A stretch of 64,000 bases of DNA from the NCBI RefSeq assembly GCF_014281965.1, contig NZ_JACFTB010000004.1, positions 124,001-188,000 of the forward strand, read 5' to 3'. Shown here one piece after another: positions 55,249-62,631 of this stretch (the first letter of the stretch is position 1; every line of letters starts with the position of its first letter). The notes below the pieces were generated by a model. It did not search any database, was not told where the DNA came from, and worked only from the letters and a program-made list of their open reading frames with translations. This DNA is from Rhodococcus sp. BP22. Its GTDB lineage: Bacteria > Actinomycetota > Actinomycetes > Mycobacteriales > Mycobacteriaceae. Position numbers and translations under genes: made by a program.

Positions 55249-56640
55249 ATGCGTCGCCGTGTTCTGGTGGTGCTGATGATCTACTCCACCGTCGTCGTCC
55301 TCGCACTGGCGGTGCCCCTGGGGTTGCTGGTCGGCCGCGAACGAGCCCAACGATTCGGCGAGAACCGGGCCGCAGCAGCAACCTTTTTCGCTGAACTCAG
55401 TTCACGAGAAGGCGAGTCCGGTGTACCTCGCCTCCGAGAGTCCCTGCAGCGCTACAACAGTCTGTACGACGAGGGGATCGTCATCGTCGACCGTACCGGA
55501 TCGCCTCGTGCGCTGGCGGGCCTGGACATCGAGCGAGCCGACGTGCAGCAGGCGATAGCAGGAGCGTTGCGGAACCAACGTGGGTACCTCCCGTCGAGTG
55601 TGACGCCATGGTCGCAGTCCTCGGTGTTGGTCGCCGCCCCGGTCGGCGGGGGCACACAGGTCGACGGCGCCGTGGTGATCGCAGCGTCCACCGATGTCGT
55701 GCGTAGGGACGTCGCCGTGGCGTGGGTAGTCATCGCCGTCGGTGCACTGCTGATTCTTGCTACCGTCGCGGTGATCGCTGCTGCCCTGTCGCGCTGGGTC
55801 GTTCGTCCACTGACCGCATTGTCCTCGCGTGTCCATTCGTTCGGCGACAAGTTCCACGATCGACTTCCGATCGCAGGTTCCCGCATGCCGAAGCCCGCGG
55901 AGTACGTGGGGCCGCCGGAAGTTCGAGAACTGTCCAGTGCGTTCGACGCCATGGCAGACGACGTCGAGGCAGCGACGGCTGCGCAGCGCCGACTGGTTGC
56001 GGACACCGCCCACGCTCTTCGTAACCCTTTGGCGGCACTGAGAATCCGACTGGATGTGCTGGGGATGAAGGTGCCCGATTCGGCAACCGACGCACACCTC
56101 AAGACCACACTCGAAGTCGACCGTCTGACTACCGTCGTCGAAGATCTACTCGTTCTCGCCGCCGCCGAGACGCCCTTCACGAAGCAGGCAACCGGGTGCG
56201 ACGTAGGTGCGGCGATCGCCGCTCGTGTCGAATTCTGGTCGAGCACAATGACGGTGGCGGGGATCGGTGTGCACGTGGAAAGCCCCGAGGAGAAGACCCG
56301 TGCCGCGATATCGGAGGACGACCTGATTCGAATTCTCGACGCCTTACTCAGCAACGCGACGAAATACGCAGGCGCCGGTGCAGACGTCGAAATCGGCCAC
56401 CTAACAAGCGAAGGCCACGTCACCGTGTGGGTGTCCGATAGCGGGCCGGGTGTGCCCACCGACGAACTCCCGAAAATCGTCGATCGGTTCTATCGGGCGT
56501 CGAGCGCCCACGGTGAAGGCACCGGTCTCGGCTTGTCGATCGTCCACGCGCTGACCGAGCGGGCAGGCGGAACTATCGAGGTGAGTGCGCGTCGACCCTC
56601 GGGTTTGAAAATTGAGCTCACTTTCCTAAGGGAGTGTTAG
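55249..56640 (+). CDS. Sensor histidine kinase, TctE-like
   Basis: The 463-residue kinase has span 1 near 5-28, a sensor domain of about 120 residues, span 2 near 157-182 and HAMP. The phosphoacceptor lies in VADTAHALRNPLAAL near 248, where the usual Glu after His is Ala. The ATPase has NATKYAGAGADVEI near 367 and DSGPGVP near 395. The layout matches TctE-like kinases that sense carboxylates. It starts one base after the regulator. Confidence 0.9.
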   Translation: MRRRVLVVLMIYSTVVVLALAVPLGLLVGRERAQRFGENRAAAATFFAELSSREGESGVPRLRESLQRYNSLYDEGIVIVDRTGSPRALAGLDIERADVQQAIAGALRNQRGYLPSSVTPWSQSSVLVAAPVGGGTQVDGAVVIAASTDVVRRDVAVAWVVIAVGALLILATVAVIAAALSRWVVRPLTALSSRVHSFGDKFHDRLPIAGSRMPKPAEYVGPPEVRELSSAFDAMADDVEAATAAQRRLVADTAHALRNPLAALRIRLDVLGMKVPDSATDAHLKTTLEVDRLTTVVEDLLVLAAAETPFTKQATGCDVGAAIAARVEFWSSTMTVAGIGVHVESPEEKTRAAISEDDLIRILDALLSNATKYAGAGADVEIGHLTSEGHVTVWVSDSGPGVPTDELPKIVDRFYRASSAHGEGTGLGLSIVHALTERAGGTIEVSARRPSGLKIELTFLREC

Positions 56641-56645
56641 GAAAG
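56621..56645. promoter_or_regulatory. Palindrome over the kinase stop codon
   Basis: CTTTCCTAA (56621-56629) and TTAGGAAAG (56637-56645) are perfect 9-base arms with a 7-base spacer, spanning the kinase stop and ending 109 bases before the carrier gene. No T-run, so an operator for the adjacent regulator or a transcript-shaping hairpin is more likely than a terminator. Confidence 0.5.
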
Positions 56646-56754
56646 TCGGAACAGCTTGGTTTTGGTCTGTGCCTGCGGTCACAGTATGGGGACTCCGGTT
56701 GCCGCATCGCTCCATGGCAATCCGCCCAACAGCACTCTGTGGAAGGACCAGCCC

Positions 56755-58119
56755 ATGGCCAACGAGGCCACCTCGATCGCCGATCCGTCGCGCCCGACCC
56801 CGCCTGTCTCCTCTCCCGCTGCCACCCGTCGCGCCGTTTACAACACGTTGCGGGGGTCGTCGGGCAATCTCGTCGAGTGGTACGACGTGTACGTCTACAC
56901 CGTCTTCGCGACGTACTTCGAGAATCAGTTCTTCGATTCGGCGGACAAGAACTCGACCCTTTACGTGTACGCGATCTTCGCGGTCACCTTCCTGATGCGA
57001 CCGGTCGGCTCGTGGTTCTTCGGCCGCTACGCGGACAGGAACGGTCGACGCGCTGCACTCACGTTCAGTGTCTCGTTGATGGCCGCGTGCTCGCTGGTCA
57101 TCTCGCTCACCCCGGGACGGGAGAGCATCGGAGTATGGGCGGCGATCATCCTCATTCTGAGCCGTCTGGTCCAGGGCTTCGCCACCGGAGGTGAGTACGG
57201 TGCGTCGGCGACCTACATGTCCGAGGCAGCCACCCGTGAGCGTCGTGGCTTCTTCTCTTCGTTCCAGTACGTGACGCTGGTCGGCGGGCATGTTCTCGCG
57301 CAGGTGACCCTGTTGATCATGCAGGTGTTCCTCGATCGCGGGCAGATGGAGGAATTCGGCTGGCGCATCGCATTTTTCATCGGCGGTGTCGCCGCCGTGG
57401 TCGTCTTCTGGCTGCGGCGCAGCATGGACGAATCGCTGACGAAGGATCAGCTCGCCGCCGTTCGCAGCGGAGTCGATCGAGCGTCCGGTTCGATGAGGGA
57501 ACTTCTCAGCAACTATTGGCGTGCACTTCTCGTCTGCTTCTTGGTGACGGCCGGTGGCACCATCGCGTTCTACACCTACAGCGTCAACGCGCCCTCGATG
57601 ATCAGGACCGCGTACGAGGACCGGGGGATGACCGGAACGTGGATCAACCTCTTCGGCCTGGTCTTCCTCATGCTTCTGCAGCCGATAGGCGGGATGATCA
57701 GCGACAAGGTGGGTCGCAAACCGCTCCTCGTTTTCTTCGGAATCGGCGGCGTGCTGTACACCTACTTCCTCATCACGTATCTGCCGACGGCGACGTCCGT
57801 CTTCGCGTCGGTGACCCTGGTGTGCGTGGGTTACGTCATCTTGACCGGCTACACCTCGATCAACGCGATCGTCAAAGCCGAGTTGTTCCCCTCTCACGTG
57901 CGTGCACTCGGCGTCGGACTCGGCTACGCGCTCGCCAACTCTGCATTCGGCGGCACTGCCCCGCTGATCTACCAGGCAGCGAAGAACAGCGGGCAGGTCA
58001 CCTGGTTCATCGTCTACGTGACGGTGGTGATCGCAGTATCGCTGCTGGTCTACATCTTCGTTCTGCGGAACAAGTCCGAGACCGTCCTCGACCGGGAGCA
58101 GGGTCGAGCGTTCGAGTGA
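56755..58119 (+). CDS. MFS carrier, metabolite:H+ symporter (MHS) family
   Basis: The 454-residue protein has twelve spans and MHS-family signatures: SSGNLVEWYDVYVYTVFATYFE near 40, FGRYADRNGRRAALTFSV near 90, RLVQGFATGGEYGASATYMSE near 142 and ELFPSHVRALGVGLGYALANS near 380. Family members import carboxylates such as oxoglutarate, citrate or aromatic acids. ATG 56755 with GGAAGGA upstream is the start; the longer open frame is not coding. Confidence 0.9.
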   Translation: MANEATSIADPSRPTPPVSSPAATRRAVYNTLRGSSGNLVEWYDVYVYTVFATYFENQFFDSADKNSTLYVYAIFAVTFLMRPVGSWFFGRYADRNGRRAALTFSVSLMAACSLVISLTPGRESIGVWAAIILILSRLVQGFATGGEYGASATYMSEAATRERRGFFSSFQYVTLVGGHVLAQVTLLIMQVFLDRGQMEEFGWRIAFFIGGVAAVVVFWLRRSMDESLTKDQLAAVRSGVDRASGSMRELLSNYWRALLVCFLVTAGGTIAFYTYSVNAPSMIRTAYEDRGMTGTWINLFGLVFLMLLQPIGGMISDKVGRKPLLVFFGIGGVLYTYFLITYLPTATSVFASVTLVCVGYVILTGYTSINAIVKAELFPSHVRALGVGLGYALANSAFGGTAPLIYQAAKNSGQVTWFIVYVTVVIAVSLLVYIFVLRNKSETVLDREQGRAFE

Positions 58120-58135
58120 TCTGCCACGCCTTACA

Positions 58136-59086
58136 GTGACGAACATGGTCCCGCCCGCAGCGTTGCTCTCCCGCAGAGCAGCGCTGCGGGCGGGACTGCT
58201 GGCTGTGAGCGCCGCCGCGGTGGGCACTGCCTGCGCGTCGGATCCTCCACCGCAACTCCGTCTCGCATCAGGTGAGGTCGGCGGCTTCTTCTGGGAGTTC
58301 TCGGGCCTGCTCGCCGACGCGGCCGCCGCGACGGCTACGGCGGAGGTCGTTCCGCTGACGACGGCGGGCTCCCTCGACAACCTGGAAGCCTTGGACTCCC
58401 GACGTGCCGAGTTGGCACTTACGTTGGCCGACGCCGCATACAGCCATCCGAGTCGAGATTTGGCGGCGGTGGGATGCGTGTACGAGAACTACTTCCAGGT
58501 CGCCGTGCGAGCCGACTCGGGCATCGAGACGGTAAGTGATCTGCGCGGGCGGCCGGTGAGCGTCGGCGCCCCGGGATCCGGTGCCACCCTGGTGTCCCAG
58601 CGCATTTTCGACGCTACGGGTCTGTCCGGTCCCGGTGCGGTCCGCGAAGTCCAGATGTCGATGAGTTCCGCGTCACATGCCTTGTCAGACAACGAGATCG
58701 ACGCCGTGATGTGGGCTGGGGGATTGCCGACGCCGGCGTTCGCCGACCCGCCGATGGCAATCCGGTTACTCGATCTGGGCGCCGTGGTCGCGGACTTGAG
58801 GCGCGAGTTCGGGACCGCGTACGAATCGGTCCTGGTGCCGGCGAACGTCTACGGCGAACATCCGGAAGTGACGACCGTCGGAATCCCGAACCTGCTGCTG
58901 GCCCACCCGGACGTGCCGGACCGGACTGTGGCGGAATTGGTGGGCCTGCTGCTCGATCAGTCGTCCTCGCTCGTTCCCCGACAGGCGATCGGTAGCCAAT
59001 TCCTCGACGCCCGGTCGCTCGTCATGACCGGCGCCATCCCTCTTCATCCCGGGGCCGAAGCGGAGTACCGCAGGCGGCACGGGTGA
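58136..59086 (+). CDS. TAXI-type solute-binding lipoprotein
   Basis: The 316-residue protein has an N-terminal RRAALRAGLL run (Tat-like twin Arg) and lipobox VGTAC, then the TAXI/NMT1-like fold: LASGEVGGFFWEFSGLLAD near 44, LRGRPVSVGAPGSGATLVSQRI near 137 and MWAGGLPTPAF near 198. TAXI proteins normally serve TRAP transporters, but no TRAP membrane subunit is nearby. It lies 16 bases after the MHS carrier, so it may deliver ligand to the kinase instead. GTG 58136 or ATG 58145 is the start. Confidence 0.82.
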   Translation: MTNMVPPAALLSRRAALRAGLLAVSAAAVGTACASDPPPQLRLASGEVGGFFWEFSGLLADAAAATATAEVVPLTTAGSLDNLEALDSRRAELALTLADAAYSHPSRDLAAVGCVYENYFQVAVRADSGIETVSDLRGRPVSVGAPGSGATLVSQRIFDATGLSGPGAVREVQMSMSSASHALSDNEIDAVMWAGGLPTPAFADPPMAIRLLDLGAVVADLRREFGTAYESVLVPANVYGEHPEVTTVGIPNLLLAHPDVPDRTVAELVGLLLDQSSSLVPRQAIGSQFLDARSLVMTGAIPLHPGAEAEYRRRHG

Positions 59087-59104
59087 GATGACCAGGTCGG
59101 TCGG

Positions 59105-60277
59105 TCAGCGCGCAGCCAATCGCCACAGCGACGTCGTCTCGCGTGACCGCGCGGCGTGAAAGAGATCGTCGGTGTCACGCGCACGGGAATGCGTCGGCGC
59201 GGTGTCTGTTCTGCCGAGTACTTCCAGGCCGGCGCGGTCGATTGCCGCGAGGAGGTCCTCGCGTGTCGCGAGCCCGAGGAGTTCCGCCAGATCTGAGATC
59301 ACCAGCCAGGCCTCGCCGCCGGGTTCGAGATGCTTGGGAAGCCGATCCAGGAAAGCACGCAGCATGCGGCTTCCCGGGTCGTAGATCGCGTGTTCTATCC
59401 CCGAGGTCGGCTTCGTGGGAATCCACGGCGGATTGCACACCACCAGGGATGCGCGTCCGGCAGGAAAGATGTCGGTGAGCTGCACGTCGACGCTGTCGGC
59501 GAAACCCAGTCGTTCGAGATTGGAGGTGGCGCATGCAACCGCCCGTGGGTCCCGATCCGTCGCGACGATGTCGGTGACACCGCGCCGCGCCAGGACAGCA
59601 GCCAAAACTCCTGTGCCGGTACCGATATCGAAGGCCGTGGTCGTTCCGTCGGGAAGGGAAGTGTTCGCCACGAGCTGCACGTATTCGCCACGCAGTGGCG
59701 AGAAGACGCCGAAGTGTGGCTCGATGGTGGCGTCCAGTGCGGGAATGTGAACACCCTTGCGTCGCCATTCGTGTGCGCCGATGAGACTGAGCAGTTCTCG
59801 AAGAGACAACAGCGACGGCGTCGAGGCCTCGCCGTAGACCTCACGGGCCGCGAGCGCGACGTCGGGTGCTCTGCCGTAGTCGAGAACAAAATTCGAATCG
59901 AGTTCGACGAGCAGCATTCCGAGAGTGCGCGCACGCCGCGCCTGATCCTGGCGGTGGAGATGAAAGTCTTCTGCCGGAGTGGACGACGGCCGTCGGGCCC
60001 GTGGCTCGGCTCGCCGGGTGATCGCCTTCAGCAATTGGCGTGCATTGTTGAAATCGCCACGCCAGAGTAAGGACTCACCGATCGACGCCCGCTTGTATGC
60101 GACATCGGCGGTAATGTCGTCGCCGATGATGTGGATGGCCTTCGGCGGTGGGGCGTTGTTCTCCGAACGCCACCGCGCCGAGCGCTCCTGCCCGTTCTCC
60201 GTCCACACGACCATCGGGCCCTCCGGTTCGGAGAGTTCGCGATCTTTCGAGACGAGGGTGGTCGGGTCGACGATCAT
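59105..60277 (-). CDS. Class I SAM-dependent methyltransferase with NPPW motif
   Basis: The 390-residue protein has about 185 N-terminal residues of unknown fold and a Rossmann methyltransferase with AFDIGTGTGVLAAVLARRG near 218, ATDRDPRAVACATSNLERL near 238 and VVCNPPWIPTKP near 277. The NPPW box is typical of enzymes acting on Gln side chains (PrmC/HemK) or on nucleic acid N atoms (RsmC, RlmG). The target is unknown. It converges on the TAXI gene and is divergent from dapA. Confidence 0.82.
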   Translation of the reverse strand: MIVDPTTLVSKDRELSEPEGPMVVWTENGQERSARWRSENNAPPPKAIHIIGDDITADVAYKRASIGESLLWRGDFNNARQLLKAITRRAEPRARRPSSTPAEDFHLHRQDQARRARTLGMLLVELDSNFVLDYGRAPDVALAAREVYGEASTPSLLSLRELLSLIGAHEWRRKGVHIPALDATIEPHFGVFSPLRGEYVQLVANTSLPDGTTTAFDIGTGTGVLAAVLARRGVTDIVATDRDPRAVACATSNLERLGFADSVDVQLTDIFPAGRASLVVCNPPWIPTKPTSGIEHAIYDPGSRMLRAFLDRLPKHLEPGGEAWLVISDLAELLGLATREDLLAAIDRAGLEVLGRTDTAPTHSRARDTDDLFHAARSRETTSLWRLAAR

Positions 60278-60489
60278 GCTTTCGCGCTTTCGAGCGGCCG
60301 CGTTGTGGCTGCGACGTTGAGCTGGTTCACAGGGCCCCTTCGGTTGAAATTCAAGTCAACCACAACGACCGGATTCGGACCGCCCAGCGACGCCGCGATC
60401 CACTGGCCGCGGTGGCCGAAGCCCGGACATCGCTGCGTTCGTCTACCATTCCCGACGTAGATCGAACTCTGGACGGAAGGCGTCACGCT

Positions 60490-61368
60490 GTGATCACCGG
60501 AAGCATCGTTGCAATTGTCACGCCTATGACCGATAACGGCGAGATCGACCATGCATCGTTCGCTGAACTAGTCGAGCGCCAGGTCAGCGGCGGAACATCG
60601 GCGATTGTTGCAGCTGGAACAACCGGCGAATCGTCGACGCTCTCGGTGGCCGAGCACACCGAAATCATTCGAGAAACCATCAACGTGGTTGCCGGACGTA
60701 TTCCGGTCATTGCGGGTACCGGCGCGAATTCGACGTCCGAGGCGATTCATCTCACCAGGGCTGCCAAGGCCGCCGGAGCCGATGGTGCGCTGCTGGTCAC
60801 TCCGTACTACAACAAGCCCCCGCAAGAGGGGCTGTACCGACACTTCCGTGCGGTCGCCGAGGCCGTCGACATACCCCAATACCTCTACAACGTGCCCTCG
60901 CGTACAGGCTGCGACATGCTCCCGTCGACCGTCGCCAGGCTCGCGGAGATTCCGAACATCGTCGGCTTGAAAGAAGCTGCGGGCGACCTGGACCGCGTCC
61001 GCGAATTGGTTGCTCTCGAACTCGGAGACTTCGCGTTGTATTCGGGTGACGACGGTACGGCGAGGGCCAGCATGTTGGCCGGATTCCATGGCAACATCTC
61101 AGTGACCGCAAATGTTGCCCCGGAGGCGATGGCTCGGATGTGCGCTGCCGCCCTGGCAGGTGACTCCGAAGGTGCGTCGGAAATCGATGCGAAGCTCGTC
61201 GGCCTGCACACAGCCTTGTTCGCCGAACCGAACCCCATTCCGGTGAAGTGGGCGCTGGCGGAGATGGGATTGATGCCCGGGGGCATCAGGCTGCCACTGG
61301 TTCCGCTCGACGAATGGCATTACGAGGACGTTAGGGCAGCGCTTCGTACTGCAGGTTTGCTGGGCTGA
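60490..61368 (+). CDS. dapA: 4-hydroxy-tetrahydrodipicolinate synthase, proteobacterial type
   Basis: The 292-residue TIM barrel has the same length as E. coli DapA and the same residue numbers for the catalytic set: T44, T45, Y107, Y133, R138 and Schiff-base K161 (VGLKEAAGD). GSIVAIVTPM, VPSRTGCDMLP and EPNPIPVKWA are close to the E. coli text. It condenses pyruvate with aspartate semialdehyde for lysine and diaminopimelate. Actinobacteria have another DapA type as the housekeeping enzyme, so this is probably an extra, acquired copy. GGAAGG lies ten bases before GTG 60490. Confidence 0.85.
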   Translation: MITGSIVAIVTPMTDNGEIDHASFAELVERQVSGGTSAIVAAGTTGESSTLSVAEHTEIIRETINVVAGRIPVIAGTGANSTSEAIHLTRAAKAAGADGALLVTPYYNKPPQEGLYRHFRAVAEAVDIPQYLYNVPSRTGCDMLPSTVARLAEIPNIVGLKEAAGDLDRVRELVALELGDFALYSGDDGTARASMLAGFHGNISVTANVAPEAMARMCAAALAGDSEGASEIDAKLVGLHTALFAEPNPIPVKWALAEMGLMPGGIRLPLVPLDEWHYEDVRAALRTAGLLG

Positions 61369-61457
61369 CGCTCGATCGGCACGGGTTGCAACGTGGAAGC
61401 AACCTGCGCGGATTTAGGTTCGGTGTCCGAGTTCCGAGCATCCAGGAGGATGTAAGA

Positions 61458-62051
61458 ATGACCGACAACGTGACGCTTCGCCAACTGACCGGAATGCCCG
61501 ACGCGCCGTCTGCGCTCGCCAATTCGGCTTTGATCATGATCGATCTTCAAAACACTTACACCCAGGGTGTCTTGGAACTCGTCGGGGTTCAACCTGCACT
61601 GGATGCTGCTGCCGACCTGCTCGAGCGGGCTCGTAGTGCCGGTACGCCGATCTTCCACATCATGCACGACGCCGGGGTAGGAAGTCCGTACGACATCAGC
61701 GCCGATATCGGTCAGATCGTCGAGCGAGTCGCTCCCCGCGGCGATGAATCGGTGATCGTGAAGAACTACCCGAACTCATTCGTGAGCACCGACCTCGACG
61801 AGAGGTTGCGTGCACTCGGAGTGGAAAATCTGTTGCTCGCCGGATTCATGACACACATGTGCGTCAACTCCACCGCCCGGGGAGCGTTCAGTCTGGGCTA
61901 CAGTCCGACGGTCGTCGCCAGCACCACAGCCACCCGATCGTTGCCCGGTGCAGGCGGCGTCGACGCCGGCGCACTCCAGGCCGCGAGCCTGGCGTCGATC
62001 GCAGATCTGTTCGGCGTCGTCGCCCCGGACGTGGCTGCAATCCCGGACTGA
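61458..62051 (+). CDS. Isochorismatase-fold cysteine hydrolase
   Basis: The 197-residue protein has Asp in LIMIDLQNTY near residue 33, a likely catalytic Lys in VIVKNYPNSF near 106 and the nucleophile Cys in FMTHMCVNSTARGAFSLGY near 135. It could hydrolyse amides such as nicotinamide analogues or N-carbamoyl compounds, but the substrate is not deducible. A strong RBS (AGGAGGA) precedes ATG 61458. It lies 89 bases after dapA on the same strand. Confidence 0.88.
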   Translation: MTDNVTLRQLTGMPDAPSALANSALIMIDLQNTYTQGVLELVGVQPALDAAADLLERARSAGTPIFHIMHDAGVGSPYDISADIGQIVERVAPRGDESVIVKNYPNSFVSTDLDERLRALGVENLLLAGFMTHMCVNSTARGAFSLGYSPTVVASTTATRSLPGAGGVDAGALQAASLASIADLFGVVAPDVAAIPD

Positions 62052-62068
62052 CGTTCAGCCGGTTCTGG

Positions 62069-62617
62069 TCAAAACACGACGGATTCGGTGTCGATAGTTC
62101 CTGCTTCTCGTCCCGGTGCGGTCTGGAAACTCCAGTACAGGTTGGTGTGCGAGACGACCTCTGCCGGGGCAGGTGCACCCCACTCGGTGAGGTCTTCCGT
62201 CGTGTGCGCGTCGCTGACGAGAATGGTGTCGTAGCCGCGTGCAAGGGCGCCATGCAGGGTGCTTCGAATGCACTGGTCCGTTTGCGCGCCTGCCACGATC
62301 AATCGTCCGACCGCCGCCTCGGCCAGAATGGACTCGAGCTCGGTGTCTTCGAACGCGTCGCCGTAGGTCTTGTGGACCAGCGGTTCCGACGCATGCCGCA
62401 CGAGTTCGGGGACGTACTCCCATCCAGCACTGCCCCGGGGAAGCTGATCGGAGGAGTGTTGCACCCAGACGACCCGAACGTCCTGCGCGCGTGCCTTGTC
62501 CACCAACCTGACGATATTGGCGATAATCGCCTCGGACCCGATCGAACTGGCCATGACATCGATCTGCACGTCGACGACGAGCAGTGCGGTATTGGGACGG
62601 CCGGGCAGGGTGGTCAC
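62069..62617 (-). CDS. Isochorismatase-fold cysteine hydrolase, second copy
   Basis: The 182-residue protein has Asp in LLVVDVQIDV near residue 17, Lys in VHKTYGDAF near 82 and nucleophile Cys in GAQTDQCIRSTLHGALARGYD near 112. The open frame extends upstream into the flavoprotein gene, but GTG 62617 is the first start outside it. It lies 14 bases after the flavoprotein gene on the same strand and converges on the other hydrolase. The two share the fold but differ widely in sequence. Confidence 0.85.
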   Translation of the reverse strand: MTTLPGRPNTALLVVDVQIDVMASSIGSEAIIANIVRLVDKARAQDVRVVWVQHSSDQLPRGSAGWEYVPELVRHASEPLVHKTYGDAFEDTELESILAEAAVGRLIVAGAQTDQCIRSTLHGALARGYDTILVSDAHTTEDLTEWGAPAPAEVVSHTNLYWSFQTAPGREAGTIDTESVVF

Positions 62618-62631
62618 GGGATCGAGGATAG

